Positions 1 through 8,977 are shown, counted from the stretch's first letter. The stretch is DNA of 64,000 nucleotides from Alphaproteobacteria bacterium (GCA_947475445.1 CANJLC010000003.1:124001-188000); one strand, 5' to 3'. Numbers and translations: made by a program. The notes: generated from the letters alone by a model not told the origin.

Positions 1-170
1 TCGCCCGATACCGGGCTGACCCGCATGGTGATGCGCCGGGCCCGGGGATTGAGGCGCACCAGCACCGGCACGCTTTCGCCGTCAATCGCCAGCAATTCGC
101 GCATCAGGCTGAGCTTGCGCGTTGTCTTCTTTTTCAGGATACGCAGGACGGCTCGCATTTTGCCCATCAT
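1..170 (-). CDS. YgjP-like (DUF45) metallopeptidase, N-terminal fragment
   Basis: Partial gene whose start lies inside the window and whose body runs off the left edge. Two ATG codons stand in tandem at 168-170 and 165-167. The 56 visible residues are a basic leader followed by the pattern VPVLVRLNPRARRITMRV. That pattern resembles the opening strand of DUF45/YgjP (SprT-like) zinc proteases, which normally have the HExxH catalytic motif near the C-terminus; that part is not in the window. It is divergent from the VOC gene with a 35-base gap. The family call rests on the N-terminus only. Confidence 0.5.
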   Translation of the reverse strand, partial: MMGKMRAVLRILKKKTTRKLSLMRELLAIDGESVPVLVRLNPRARRITMRVSPVSG

Positions 171-205
171 CTGGTTAGGCTCCGTCCGTCAAGCAGAGAC
201 GGAAA

Positions 206-628
206 ATGGCCGAGCGTCCGCGATTTCATCTTGCCTTTCCCGTGCGTGATTTTGCCGAAGCGCGCGCCTTTTACGGCGCGTTGCTCGGCTGTCCCGAGGG
301 ACGTTCGAGCGATGAATGGGTGGACTTTGATTTCTTCGGCCATCAGATCGTCGCCCATTTAAGCCCGAACGAAGCCGGACACAAGCAGCATAATCAGGTT
401 GACGGGAAGGCCGTGCCCGTGCGCCATTTCGGAACAATCCTCAGCATGACGGATTGGAAGCAATTGGCGGATCGCCTGGTGGAAAAGAAAATCACTTTCA
501 TCATCGCGCCGGGCATTCGCTTTGCCGGGCAACCGGGCGAGCAGGCGACATTTTTTTTCCGGGATCCCAGCGGCAATGCGCTGGAATTCAAGGCCTTCGC
601 GAATGAGGAGCAGATCTTTGCGCGCTGA
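206..628 (+). CDS. VOC family (glyoxalase/dioxygenase fold) protein
   Basis: 140-residue single-domain protein of the vicinal oxygen chelate superfamily. It has the characteristic opening FHLAFPVRDFAEARAFYGALLG and the closing FFFRDPSGNALEFKAF, where the Glu in ALEFK occupies the usual metal-ligand position. Members include glyoxalases, extradiol dioxygenases and resistance proteins, and the sequence does not say which reaction is catalysed. The 3' end overlaps the start of dsbB by 26 bases, so the two are probably co-transcribed and translationally coupled. The ATG at 206 is the only start that preserves the first beta strand. Confidence 0.8.
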   Translation: MAERPRFHLAFPVRDFAEARAFYGALLGCPEGRSSDEWVDFDFFGHQIVAHLSPNEAGHKQHNQVDGKAVPVRHFGTILSMTDWKQLADRLVEKKITFIIAPGIRFAGQPGEQATFFFRDPSGNALEFKAFANEEQIFAR

Positions 629-1100
629 CCAAATCGCACTGGGTGTTGGGCTTGGCGCCCTGGCGTTGCTGCTGGGCGCTCTGGGCTTTCAATATATCGG
701 CGGGCTGGCCCCCTGCGAAATGTGTCATTGGCAGCGCTGGCCACACATTGCCGCCGCCATCATCGGCATCGCAGGTGTTCCATTGTTGTCTTCGCGCGCT
801 TCTGGCTCGGCTGCCCGCGACAGGGCGCGCATGCTGGCCTGGATCGCGGTGGGGCTGGTCGCGGTGTCGGGCCTGATCGGCCTTTACCAGAGCGGCATGC
901 AATGGGGCATCGTGCCGGGACCTTCTTCCTGCAGCGGCCAGCGTTTTGTCATGGGCAGCAATGTGGTGCCGGAAATCCAGTGCGATGTGGTGAGCTGGTC
1001 CCTGTTTGGCCTGTCCATGGCGAGCTATAACATGATCTTCTCCTTCCTGATCGCGGGGCTTGGCAGCCTGGCGCTTTTGAAAGACAAAAATGCCGCGTAA
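603..1100 (+). CDS. dsbB: Disulfide bond formation protein DsbB
   Basis: 165-residue inner-membrane protein with four predicted helices. DsbB reoxidises DsbA and passes the electrons to ubiquinone. Both periplasmic cysteine pairs are visible: PCEMC (Cys38/Cys41) followed by WQRW, and Cys110 with Cys127 in the second loop (SSCSGQ, IQCDV). The ATG at 603 lies inside the VOC gene and gives an N-terminus of normal DsbB length; an upstream in-frame ATG would add a non-DsbB leader. It overlaps coq7 by 11 bases. Because DsbB consumes ubiquinone, the pairing with a ubiquinone-biosynthesis gene makes functional sense (inference). Confidence 0.92.
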   Translation: MRSRSLRADQIALGVGLGALALLLGALGFQYIGGLAPCEMCHWQRWPHIAAAIIGIAGVPLLSSRASGSAARDRARMLAWIAVGLVAVSGLIGLYQSGMQWGIVPGPSSCSGQRFVMGSNVVPEIQCDVVSWSLFGLSMASYNMIFSFLIAGLGSLALLKDKNAA

Positions 1101-1635
1101 AGCAAAACCCCTTGCGCCGGGACGCACCGGCCCTGACAGCGACGCCATGATTCGCGTCGATCATGCCGGCGAATATGGCGCGGTGCGCATTTATGAAGGC
1201 CAGCTGGCGGTGCTGAAAGGCCGCGCCAGCGCGCAAACGATCCAGCACATGGCCGAGCAGGAACAGGCTCACCTGAAGGCCTTTGACAAGCTGATCAATG
1301 AACGCCGGGTGCGGCCCACCGCGCTGGAGCCGGTATGGCGGGTGGCCGGTTTCGCGCTGGGCGCCGCCACCGCCCTGATGGGCGAGAAGGCCGCCTTCGC
1401 CTGCACCGCAGCCGTGGAAGAAGCGATTGATGAACATTATGCCGCCCAGATCGAGGCCATCGGCGCATCCGATCCGGTCTTAAAAAAAACCGTCGAGGAG
1501 TTTCGCGCGGATGAGGCGGCCCATCGCCAGACCGCGCTGGACAATGGAGCGGAATCCGCTCCCGGCTACAAATTCCTCAGCGAAGCGATCAAGGCGGGTT
1601 GCCGCGTGGCAATCAAGCTCTCGGAAAAAATCTAG
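1090..1635 (+). CDS. coq7: Demethoxyubiquinone hydroxylase, COQ7 family
   Basis: 181-residue carboxylate-bridged diiron hydroxylase for the penultimate step of ubiquinone synthesis, hydroxylation of demethoxyubiquinone. The ferritin-like iron ligands are visible: Glu28 in DHAGEYGA, the ExxH pair Glu58/His61 in EQEQAHL, and later EEAIDEHY and ADEAAHR. The length fits bacterial COQ7 proteins. The start overlaps the end of dsbB. The stop overlaps the end of the convergent HNH nuclease gene by 4 bases, so no separate terminator is visible. Confidence 0.95.
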   Translation: MPRKAKPLAPGRTGPDSDAMIRVDHAGEYGAVRIYEGQLAVLKGRASAQTIQHMAEQEQAHLKAFDKLINERRVRPTALEPVWRVAGFALGAATALMGEKAAFACTAAVEEAIDEHYAAQIEAIGASDPVLKKTVEEFRADEAAHRQTALDNGAESAPGYKFLSEAIKAGCRVAIKLSEKI

Positions 1636-2180
1636 GCTTCCAGCTCGCTGTCCCAGTAGAGATAGTCGGCCCAACTCTCGTGCAGGTAATTGGGCGGGAA
1701 TTTGCGTCCGCGTTCGCGCAATTCGGTAACCGTGGGCTGGCGCGGCGTCTGGCGCGGATACATTTTCGCCTTGGCCGGCATCAGCCCGCCTTTGGTGAGA
1801 TTGCAGGGGCTGCAGGCGGTGACGACATTTTCCCAGGTGGTGCGTCCGCCCCGCGAGCGCGGCACCACGTGATCGAAGGTCAAATCCTGGGGATCGCCGC
1901 AATACTGGCATTCAAAGCGGTCGCGCAGGAAAACATTGAAGCGCGTGAAGGCGGGATGGCGGGCCGGCTTGATATAGGTCTTGAGCGACACCACCGACGG
2001 CAGGCGCATTTCAAAGCGCGCCGAGCGCACCACCCGGTCATATTCCTCAAGGATGGTGACGCGCTCCAGGAACACCGCCTTGATGGCATCCTGCCAGGAC
2101 CAGAGCGACAGGGGATAATAGCTGAGCGGCCGGTAATCGGCATTGAGCACCAGCGCCGGACAGGCAGTGGCGGAGCGCAT
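1632..2180 (-). CDS. HNH endonuclease family protein
   Basis: 182 residues. The N-terminal half carries the conserved PALVLNADYRPLSYYPLSLW segment of the common alphaproteobacterial HNH family. The C-terminal half has a zinc-bound HNH core: CQYC, then FDHVVPRSRGG (catalytic His), then WENVV and CSPCN. The role is unknown; relatives are chromosomal housekeeping genes rather than restriction enzymes. The ATG at 2180 gives the usual family N-terminus. A TTG at 2261 would add 27 residues with no family resemblance. No strong ribosome binding site is visible before either start. Confidence 0.85.
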   Translation of the reverse strand: MRSATACPALVLNADYRPLSYYPLSLWSWQDAIKAVFLERVTILEEYDRVVRSARFEMRLPSVVSLKTYIKPARHPAFTRFNVFLRDRFECQYCGDPQDLTFDHVVPRSRGGRTTWENVVTACSPCNLTKGGLMPAKAKMYPRQTPRQPTVTELRERGRKFPPNYLHESWADYLYWDSELEA

Positions 2181-2287
2181 GGGAGCTAACACGGACAAGA
2201 TCCTGTGAAGGCGTTTTCCTTTGCTGCCCCGATAGTAAGGGCGATTCTTCGGCCCTGCCAAGATCGCCCAAAGCCATGACAGGCCTG

Positions 2288-2980
2288 TTACGTCTTTGTC
2301 CCCAGCCTGCTGGACGCCGGGCCTTGGCGCGCCAGAAGACCGCGGAAAGCCAGGCTTAAAAAGCCGCCCGCCAGGGCGATGGTGGTGGGGTCAACGCCAT
2401 GGCCGATGCCGCGGGCCAGGTGCCATTGCACCGCCCGCCCGGCCGCTCCCAGCGCGGCCGCGCCCGCCAGCATGGCCTGGACCGGTACCACCTCATCCAC
2501 GTCACCATGCGCCAGGAAGACGGGCGGACCGTCGGCGCTGGCCGGCGGCGCGCCAGCCAGCATGCCCGAAAGGCCGACAATGGCGGCGGGCGGGACGGCG
2601 CGGCGCAGTCCAACATGCAGCGACAGCATGGCGCCCTGGCTGAAGCCCAGCAGGATCAGCTTGTCGGGCGGGAGCGACAATTTCGCCAATTCCTCATCCA
2701 GGAACTGGTCCAGCACCGGGCCGGCGCTTTCCACGCCGCGGGCCATGTCGTCGGGCGTGATGCGGGAAATGGGAAACCATTGATAGCCGGGCGAGCCCGG
2801 CAGGCGGGCCGGAGCGTTGGGCGCGACAAAAGCCGCGCCGGGCACATGGCTTTGCCAATGCTCCGCAAGCCCGATCAGGTCATTGCCGTCCGAGCCATAG
2901 CCATGCACCAGCACCACCAGATGGCTGGCAGGCCCTTCAAGGGGCGGGACGAAGGGGCCGGACAGAGAAGGCAGAGCCAT
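2288..2980 (-). CDS. Phospholipase/carboxylesterase-type alpha/beta hydrolase
   Basis: 230-residue serine esterase of the phospholipase/carboxylesterase family (YpfH-like). The nucleophile elbow is GFSQGA near residue 115, the acid is in HGDVDEVVP and the catalytic His is in GIGHGVD near the end. The N-terminal VVLVHGYGSDGNDLI supplies the oxyanion region. There is no signal peptide, so it should be cytoplasmic. The substrate cannot be read from sequence; acyl-protein, lysophospholipid and small esters are all known in the family. It is divergent from gluQ with a 28-base gap, so the two promoters must overlap. Confidence 0.88.
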   Translation of the reverse strand: MALPSLSGPFVPPLEGPASHLVVLVHGYGSDGNDLIGLAEHWQSHVPGAAFVAPNAPARLPGSPGYQWFPISRITPDDMARGVESAGPVLDQFLDEELAKLSLPPDKLILLGFSQGAMLSLHVGLRRAVPPAAIVGLSGMLAGAPPASADGPPVFLAHGDVDEVVPVQAMLAGAAALGAAGRAVQWHLARGIGHGVDPTTIALAGGFLSLAFRGLLARQGPASSRLGTKT

Positions 2981-3008
2981 GCGGCAAAATTTTGTCTAGA
3001 TTTGCGCC

Positions 3009-3827
3009 ATGACTGTTACACGCTTCGCGCCGTCGCCAACAGGTCACCTGCATCTGGGCCATGCCTATGCCGCGCTGATAGCGGCCGAGGCCGGTTCGCG
3101 CTTCCTTCTGCGAATCGAAGACCTGGACCAGGGCCGGGCGCGCGATGAATTCGTCCTGGGAATTTTCGAGGATCTCGCCTGGCTGGGCCTGGCATGGGAA
3201 GAGCCGGTGCTGCGCCAATCCTCCCGCATGCCGGCCTATCGCGGCGCGCTGGAGACGCTGCAGGCGCAAGGCCTGCTCTATCCCTGCTTCTGCACCCGCA
3301 AGGACATCGCCGACGAAATCCAGCGCGCGACCGAGGCACCGCAAGGCCCTGACGGCGCCCTCTATCCCGGCACCTGCCGGCATTTGACCCAAGCGCAGCG
3401 CGCGGCGCGGATCGCGGCGGGCGAAAGCTATGCGATGCGGCTGGATGCAGCGCGGGCGGCAGGGCTGGTCGGCGCCCTCAGCTTTCTGGAGCGCGGCCAC
3501 AGCGTGAGCGTGGATCCGCTGCTGTTCGGTGACCTGGTGCTGGCGCGCAAGGATGTGCCGGCGGCCTATCACCTGGCCGTGGTGGTGGACGATGCCTTCC
3601 AGGGCGTGACCCTGGTGACGCGCGGCGAAGACCTTTTGCCCGCAACCCATGTCCAGCGCCTGCTGCAGGCGCTTCTGGAATTGCCGGAGCCGGCTTACGC
3701 GCATCACCGCCTGATAGTGGACGCGCAAGGGCGCAAATTCTCCAAGCGCGACCAGGCGATGACATTGCGCAGCCTGCGTGCCGGTGGCAGCACCCCGGCC
3801 GATATCCGCGCCCGTCTTGGTCTATAA
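3009..3827 (+). CDS. gluQ: Glutamyl-Q tRNA(Asp) synthetase
   Basis: 272-residue GluRS paralogue lacking the anticodon-binding domain; this truncation defines GluQ (YadB). It charges glutamate onto queuosine at position 34 of tRNA(Asp). The class I signatures are present: FAPSPTGHLHLGH (HIGH-type) near the start and KFSKRDQAM (KMSKS-type) near residue 240. A CFC plus later Cys cluster matches the zinc site. The next gene, hisE, follows after a short gap. Confidence 0.93.
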   Translation: MTVTRFAPSPTGHLHLGHAYAALIAAEAGSRFLLRIEDLDQGRARDEFVLGIFEDLAWLGLAWEEPVLRQSSRMPAYRGALETLQAQGLLYPCFCTRKDIADEIQRATEAPQGPDGALYPGTCRHLTQAQRAARIAAGESYAMRLDAARAAGLVGALSFLERGHSVSVDPLLFGDLVLARKDVPAAYHLAVVVDDAFQGVTLVTRGEDLLPATHVQRLLQALLELPEPAYAHHRLIVDAQGRKFSKRDQAMTLRSLRAGGSTPADIRARLGL

Positions 3828-3851
3828 GGCAGGCTTGTGCTAGGAGGCGGG

Positions 3852-4178
3852 ATGGCCAACGAAAACCCCCTGGACCGGCTGTTCGCCACCATCGCCACCC
3901 GCAAGGCGGCCGGTGACGTTTCCAGTTCCTATACCGCCAAGCTCCTGTCCGAGGGCGTGGAGAAATGCGCCAAGAAATTTGGTGAGGAAGCGGTTGAAAC
4001 GGTCATCGCCGCCATGTCCGGCGACAAAGCGCACCTGGCGGCGGAATCGGGCGACGTGCTTTATCATCTTCTGGTGCTGTGGGCCGCGGCGGGGATCACG
4101 CCTGACGACGTTTATGCCCAGCTGCAAAAGCGCGAAAGCCAGTCGGGCCTGGCTGAAAAAGCCGCGCGTCCGAAATAG
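3852..4178 (+). CDS. hisE: Phosphoribosyl-ATP pyrophosphatase HisE
   Basis: 108-residue all-alpha NTP pyrophosphatase for the second step of histidine synthesis (PR-ATP to PR-AMP). The MazG-like metal site is visible as KFGEEAVETVIA with a later ESGDVLYHLLVLW. The ATG at 3852 is chosen because AGGAGG stands at 3842-3847; a GTG at 3837 lies before that site. The gene is separated from hisA-hisH at the other end of the window. It stops one base before the end of the convergent XRE gene. Confidence 0.93.
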   Translation: MANENPLDRLFATIATRKAAGDVSSSYTAKLLSEGVEKCAKKFGEEAVETVIAAMSGDKAHLAAESGDVLYHLLVLWAAAGITPDDVYAQLQKRESQSGLAEKAARPK

Positions 4179-4179
4179 A

Positions 4180-4593
4180 TTACTGCTCGCCGGATTCTTC
4201 GTTGGCCAGGCTTTTGACCAGGTCCAGCACGCGCTTGCGCACCTTGGGATCCTTGATCTTCATGAAGGCCAGGCTGAGCTGCAGTCCCTCGCCGCTGGAA
4301 ACAAATTCCATGACCGGCGGCGCATTCTCGGATTCGGCAAAGCCTTCGCCCGTGCCCGCCACGCTTTCATAAAAGAAATCGATCGGCACGCCCAGGATGC
4401 GGGAAATTTCATAAAGCCGTCCCGCGCCGATGCGGTTGACGCCCTTTTCGTATTTCTGCACCTGCTGAAATGTCAGCCCCAGCAAGTCGCCAAGCTTTTC
4501 CTGGCTCATGCCGATGAGCATGCGGCGGATACGGACACGATTGCCCACCTGGGCATCGATCGGGTTGGCCTGTTTCTTGGGCACGCAATACAC
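4180..4593 (-). CDS. XRE-family helix-turn-helix regulator
   Basis: 137 residues with an N-terminal Cro/CI-type HTH (VRIRRMLIGMSQEKLGDLLG, then FQQVQKYEKGVNRI) and an alpha-helical C-terminal tail. This form, downstream of lnt, is common in alphaproteobacteria; relatives are poorly characterised DNA-binding regulators. The start is a GTG at 4593, with a second in-frame GTG at 4584; both precede the conserved KKQANPID segment. It is probably the last gene of the lnt-side operon. In many alphaproteobacteria metK comes next, but here the next gene is the convergent hisE. Confidence 0.88.
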   Translation of the reverse strand: MYCVPKKQANPIDAQVGNRVRIRRMLIGMSQEKLGDLLGLTFQQVQKYEKGVNRIGAGRLYEISRILGVPIDFFYESVAGTGEGFAESENAPPVMEFVSSGEGLQLSLAFMKIKDPKVRKRVLDLVKSLANEESGEQ

Positions 4594-4663
4594 ACGCGTT
4601 CAGTGGCGGCGGGAACTTAGCCGCATTGGTCACAGAACTGAAAGAAATAATTCAAACGCTGCG

Positions 4664-6208
4664 TCACTTTCGTCCCAGAACGAAACCCAGCGCAACCGCA
4701 GCTAGCAGCAGCAAGCCAAATCCCAGGTCGCCGAAACGCGCATAGGGCGACGGGCTGGCAGCTTTGGGCAAACGCGCATCCAGAACGCCCATGACGCCAA
4801 GACCTAACTGCGCCGTAATCCGGCCATAAGGATCAATCACCGCTGAAATGCCGGTATTGGCCGCACGCGCAACGGGTAATGCTTCTTCGATTGCGCGCGC
4901 ACGCGCGATGGCGAGGTGCTGGTAAGGGCCGGCCCAGGGACCAAACCAGGAATCATCGGTAACGTTGACGAACCAGCCGGGCCGCTGAGCACCCTGACGG
5001 GGTGTCACTGCCCCGGGAAAAATAATCTCGTAACAGATGAGAGGCGTGACCGCAGGCGCGCCCGTCAGCGCATAGGTGTGCGGGCCATCGCCGGAGGCGA
5101 AGCCTTCCTGACCTTCTGTCAGCTTGGTGATGCCCAGCCGGTTGAGCACGGGCGCGAAGGGAACATATTCGCCGAACGGCACCAAGTGGAATTTGTCATA
5201 GACCACCGGCGCACCGGGACCGAAGATAAAAAGGCTGTTGTAGAAGGATAATCCGTTCGCCGTGCGCACGGCGCGGGTGGCGCCGGTGATGAGCGTGCCG
5301 CTGGCGCCGGTCAGCAAGGCAATCTGGTCCAGGCTTGCCGGCGAACGGTTGAAGAGGAATTGCGGCGGGGCCGCTTCCGGCCAGATGATATGGGTGGGCT
5401 TGCCCGGCGCAACGCTGAGATCGAGCAGCCGCTGCCAGTTGCGGGCATAGAAAACCGAATTTTCCTTTTCCCTTTGGGGCACGTTGGGCTGCACCAGCCG
5501 CAGCGATACGCCCGGCACCAATTGCGTCGGGTTCGTCATCAGGCGCAGCGCGCCGCCTGCCCAGAGCAGGACAAACAGCGCCAGCATCATGGCAGGTATT
5601 TTATAAGCGCCGCGCCAGGTGACGTCCGCCAGGGATGCGCCCAGCAAGATGGTCAGGAAGGACAGGCCATAGGCGCCGATCACCGACATACACTGTAAAA
5701 TTTCCAGCGAGGCGCCCCAGCCATAGCCCTGCAGGTTCCAGGGAAAGCCGGTGAAGACATGGCCGCGCAGCCATTCGAACGCGGCATAGCAGGCGGCGAA
5801 AACAAAATGCCGCGCCGCTCCATCCTGCCAGAAATATTGCGCCAGCATGCAAGCCAGGCCCGCGAAGATCGCCACGCCTGATGTCATCAGGGCCAAGGCA
5901 AAGGGCATCTGCCACAGATGCGCGGAAGGGTCGACCAGGAAGGCATAGCCGATCCAGTGCCAGCCGATCAGATACTGGCCAAAGGCAAAGCCCCAGCCGC
6001 AAAGAAAAGCGGTGCGCAAGGGGTGGGGGCTTTCGTCAGCGCCATCCAGCGCCAGCATCAGCCCGGCAAAGCCCAGCAGCAAAGCCGGGAAGAATTGCAA
6101 CGGCGCAAAGCCCAGCGCCGACACCGCGCCGCAAGCGAATACAAAACCCAGACGGCGAAAACCGCTGAGACCGCGCGCAAAGACGCCGATGCGCGCCAAC
6201 GCGATCAT
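4664..6208 (-). CDS. lnt: Apolipoprotein N-acyltransferase Lnt
   Basis: 514-residue inner-membrane enzyme that adds the third acyl chain to lipoproteins. An N-terminal block of about six membrane helices (residues 15-220) is followed by a periplasmic nitrilase-like domain and a final membrane helix. The catalytic triad is visible as Glu278 (WPEAA), Lys339 (YDKFHLVPFGEYVP) and Cys392 (ICYEIIFP). The ATG overlaps the stop of the corC-like gene by 4 bases. Downstream, 70 bases separate it from the XRE gene. Confidence 0.95.
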   Translation of the reverse strand: MIALARIGVFARGLSGFRRLGFVFACGAVSALGFAPLQFFPALLLGFAGLMLALDGADESPHPLRTAFLCGWGFAFGQYLIGWHWIGYAFLVDPSAHLWQMPFALALMTSGVAIFAGLACMLAQYFWQDGAARHFVFAACYAAFEWLRGHVFTGFPWNLQGYGWGASLEILQCMSVIGAYGLSFLTILLGASLADVTWRGAYKIPAMMLALFVLLWAGGALRLMTNPTQLVPGVSLRLVQPNVPQREKENSVFYARNWQRLLDLSVAPGKPTHIIWPEAAPPQFLFNRSPASLDQIALLTGASGTLITGATRAVRTANGLSFYNSLFIFGPGAPVVYDKFHLVPFGEYVPFAPVLNRLGITKLTEGQEGFASGDGPHTYALTGAPAVTPLICYEIIFPGAVTPRQGAQRPGWFVNVTDDSWFGPWAGPYQHLAIARARAIEEALPVARAANTGISAVIDPYGRITAQLGLGVMGVLDARLPKAASPSPYARFGDLGFGLLLLAAVALGFVLGRK

Positions 6209-7089
6209 GGCTTGGGCGGTAATGCGACCGGGGGACAGATGCGCAGCCGCCGCACCCGGCGCGGATCGGCTTCCAGCACTTCGAATTCATAACCGGCCGG
6301 ATGGCTGACAATTTCGCCGCGCTGCGGCACCCGGCCCAGCAGGGCCGTCACCAGCCCGCCCAGCGAATCCACATCTTCGGCCGTGTCCGGCGTGGAAAGA
6401 TCAATCCCGGTCTCGCCCTTGAAATCATCCAGGTCGAGCTTGGCATCCACCACGAAACAGGCGCCATCCAGGCGCAGCGGCACGCCTTCATCATCATGCT
6501 CGTCGGCGATGTCGCCGACAATTTCCTCGATGATGTCCTCGATGGTGACAAGCCCTTCGGTGCCGCCATATTCGTCAATCACCAGCGCCAGGTGGGTGTG
6601 GCTGGTCTGCATTTTAAGCAGCAGGTCGAGGGCGCGCATGGAAGGTGGCACGAACAGAACGGGGCGTTTTATTTTCGCGGTGGAAGACGGCTCCAGCCGG
6701 TAATCGCCATCGTCGCGCATTTCCAGCAGCGCCATGACATCCTTGACATGCACCAGCCCGATCGGGTCATCGAGCGTTTCGCGATAAACCGGCAGGCGCG
6801 AATGCTGGGCGGCGCGGAACAAAGTCACCAGTTCGGGCAGCGGCATGGTCTCGTCCACCGCCACGATCTCGGCGCGCGGCACCATCACGTCGCGCACTTT
6901 CAGTTCGCCAAAGGCCAGCAGGTTGGAAAGCATCACCCGCTCGGGCTGCGACAGGGCCGGCGAGACGCGGTCGCTATCCTCGATCACTTCGGTCAGGCTT
7001 TCGCGCATGGCGGCGCTGGAAGCGTCTTCGCCCCGCAGCACCTGCAACAGGCGCTTGAAAAATGACGGCGGCTGGGCGGGATCGCTCAT
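6205..7089 (-). CDS. CorC/HlyC-type CBS-domain protein
   Basis: 294 residues with no membrane helices: an acidic N-terminal region, two CBS domains (VRDVMVPRAEIVAVDE and the following repeat, through LVIDEYGGTEGLVTIEDIIEEIVGDI), then a CorC/HlyC C-terminal domain. This is the soluble CorC form, associated with magnesium/cobalt efflux; adenosine nucleotides typically bind the CBS pair. It sits between ybeY and lnt, overlapping each by 4 bases, which is the standard ybeY-corC-lnt order. Confidence 0.9.
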   Translation of the reverse strand: MSDPAQPPSFFKRLLQVLRGEDASSAAMRESLTEVIEDSDRVSPALSQPERVMLSNLLAFGELKVRDVMVPRAEIVAVDETMPLPELVTLFRAAQHSRLPVYRETLDDPIGLVHVKDVMALLEMRDDGDYRLEPSSTAKIKRPVLFVPPSMRALDLLLKMQTSHTHLALVIDEYGGTEGLVTIEDIIEEIVGDIADEHDDEGVPLRLDGACFVVDAKLDLDDFKGETGIDLSTPDTAEDVDSLGGLVTALLGRVPQRGEIVSHPAGYEFEVLEADPRRVRRLRICPPVALPPKP

Positions 7090-7550
7090 GCCGTGGCCTT
7101 GTAGGGATCGGAAATTCCCATGCCCTTGAGTATTTTCACTTCCAGGGCTTCCATGCGCTGCGCATCGGCGTCCTGCTCATGGTCATGGCCGGCCAGGTGC
7201 AGCACGCCATGCACCACCAGATGGCTGGCATGGTCGCCAAAGGCCTTGCCCGATTCCCTGGCTTCTTTCTGCGTCACGCCAAGCGCCAGGGCGATATCGC
7301 CGCGATAATTTCCGGCATTGTCCGCGGCGGGAAAGGACAGGACATTGGTGGGCTTGTTCTTGCCGCGAAAATCGCGGTTCAGCGCCTTCAGCCGGGCGTC
7401 ATTGCTGAGCAGGATGGTGAGGGCGCTTTTGCCCTTGAAGCCGGCAGCCTTGAGGGCCACCTGCGCCGCTTCGGTCAGCCGCGTGGTCAGGCCGCGCGTT
7501 TTGCGCCAGCCCGGCTCTTCCACCAAAAGCGTAATATCCCCAGCGCTCAT
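7086..7550 (-). CDS. ybeY: Endoribonuclease YbeY
   Basis: 154-residue metalloprotein required for 16S rRNA 3' end maturation and ribosome quality control. The diagnostic zinc motif HGVLHLAGHDHEQDADAQRM (H-x3-H-x5-H) is near the C-terminus, preceded by TNVLSFPA. The ATG at 7550 begins just before the conserved region; a longer reading frame to 7634 adds a non-family leader. It is coupled to the corC-like gene by a 4-base overlap. It lies directly after miaB, without the phoH gene usually found between them. Confidence 0.93.
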   Translation of the reverse strand: MSAGDITLLVEEPGWRKTRGLTTRLTEAAQVALKAAGFKGKSALTILLSNDARLKALNRDFRGKNKPTNVLSFPAADNAGNYRGDIALALGVTQKEARESGKAFGDHASHLVVHGVLHLAGHDHEQDADAQRMEALEVKILKGMGISDPYKATA

Positions 7551-7602
7551 CGTCTGACGGCAGTATAGGGACGGATAACGGCGCTGACGAGAGCGGATTT
7601 GC

Positions 7603-8934
7603 TCATGCGCTTGCGGTTTGCGCCAGGGCGCCATGCAGGGAGTTGGCGGTCAGGGCGGCAATTTTCACGGCGCCGATGGTGCCGATGCGGCTTGTCCCGG
7701 CCTGCACATGCACCGGCTGCAGCCAGGGCGAACGGCCGACCAGCTGGCCGTTTTCGCGGCCTGCTTTTTCAAACAGCACATCCATGGTCTGGCCGATGGA
7801 CGCCTTGTTGGCCTCATCCTGCTGTTCCAGGAGCAGCGCCTGCAGCGCCAGCAGCCGGCTGGTCTTGACGGATTCGGCCACCAGCTTCTTGGCGCCCGCC
7901 GCCGGGGTGCCCGGACGCGGGCTGTATTTGAAGGAAAAGCACTGGGAGAACTTGACGCTGCGCACCAGGGCCATGGTGGCTTCGAAATCGGCGTCGCTTT
8001 CGCCGGGGAAGCCGGCAATGAAATCCGAGGAGAAGGCGATGTCGGGACGGGCTGCGCGCAGCCGCCCGATCAGGCGAAGATAATCATCCGCCGTATGCTG
8101 GCGGTTCATCGCCGCCAGCACGCTGTCCGAGCCCGACTGCACCGGCAAATGCAGGAACGGCATCAGCTTTTCGATATTGCCATGCGCCGCGATCAAGTCA
8201 TCATCCATGTCGCGCGGGTGACTGGTGGTATAGCGGATGCGATACACGTCATGGATCTGCGCCAGGGCATCAATCAGCCGCGCCAGGTTCCAGTCCTTGC
8301 CATGACTGTCCACGCCGCGATAGGCGTTCACATTCTGGCCCAGCAGGACAATTTCGCGCGCGCCGCGGGAAACAAGATTTCTTGCCTCAGCCAAAATGCT
8401 TTCCGGCGAACGGGAATGCTCGGGACCGCGCGTGTAAGGCACCACGCAGAACGTGCAGAATTTGTCACAGCCTTCCTGCACCGTGAGAAAGGCGCTGACA
8501 CCGCTTTCGCTGCTGGCCTGCGGCAGGGCATCGAATTTTTCCAGCGCGGGAAAATCGGTTTCCAGCACATGGCCGGCGTCGCGCGCGTGCCGGGCGATCA
8601 TTTCGGGCAGGCGATGATAGGATTGCGGCCCCACCACCATGTCCACCGCGCCCTGGCGGCGCACCATCTCTTCGCCTTCCGCCTGGGCGACACAGCCGGC
8701 CACCGCCACCAGCATGCCGGGCTTTTCGCGCTTGAGCACGGCCAGGCGTCCCAGTTCGGAATAGACTTTCTCGGCGGCCTTTTCGCGGATGTGGCAGGTG
8801 TTGAGGATCACCATGTCGGCGCCCTCCTGCTTTTCCACCGGCGCATAGCCCAGCGGCGCCAGCAGATCCGCCATGCGGGCGGAATCATAGGCGTTCATCT
8901 GGCAGCCATAGGTCTTGATGAAGAGCTTCTTCAT
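7603..8934 (-). CDS. miaB: tRNA-2-methylthio-N6-adenosine synthase MiaB
   Basis: 443-residue radical-SAM methylthiotransferase acting on i6A37 of tRNA. An N-terminal UPF0004 domain ([10 protein letters not shown]) carries three cysteines for the auxiliary cluster. The radical-SAM motif is [15 protein letters not shown] (CxxxCxxC) near residue 155, and a TRAM domain closes the protein. The ATG at 8934 places YGCQMN at its usual position; the frame upstream to 9006 is not family-like. The gene lies 43 bases after the acyltransferase gene in the same leftward run. Confidence 0.96.
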   Translation of the reverse strand: MKKLFIKTYGCQMNAYDSARMADLLAPLGYAPVEKQEGADMVILNTCHIREKAAEKVYSELGRLAVLKREKPGMLVAVAGCVAQAEGEEMVRRQGAVDMVVGPQSYHRLPEMIARHARDAGHVLETDFPALEKFDALPQASSESGVSAFLTVQEGCDKFCTFCVVPYTRGPEHSRSPESILAEARNLVSRGAREIVLLGQNVNAYRGVDSHGKDWNLARLIDALAQIHDVYRIRYTTSHPRDMDDDLIAAHGNIEKLMPFLHLPVQSGSDSVLAAMNRQHTADDYLRLIGRLRAARPDIAFSSDFIAGFPGESDADFEATMALVRSVKFSQCFSFKYSPRPGTPAAGAKKLVAESVKTSRLLALQALLLEQQDEANKASIGQTMDVLFEKAGRENGQLVGRSPWLQPVHVQAGTSRIGTIGAVKIAALTANSLHGALAQTASA

Positions 8935-8977
8935 GCGGGGGTTATCGGCGGCGGGGCGGCAGAATTCAAGATTTGCT

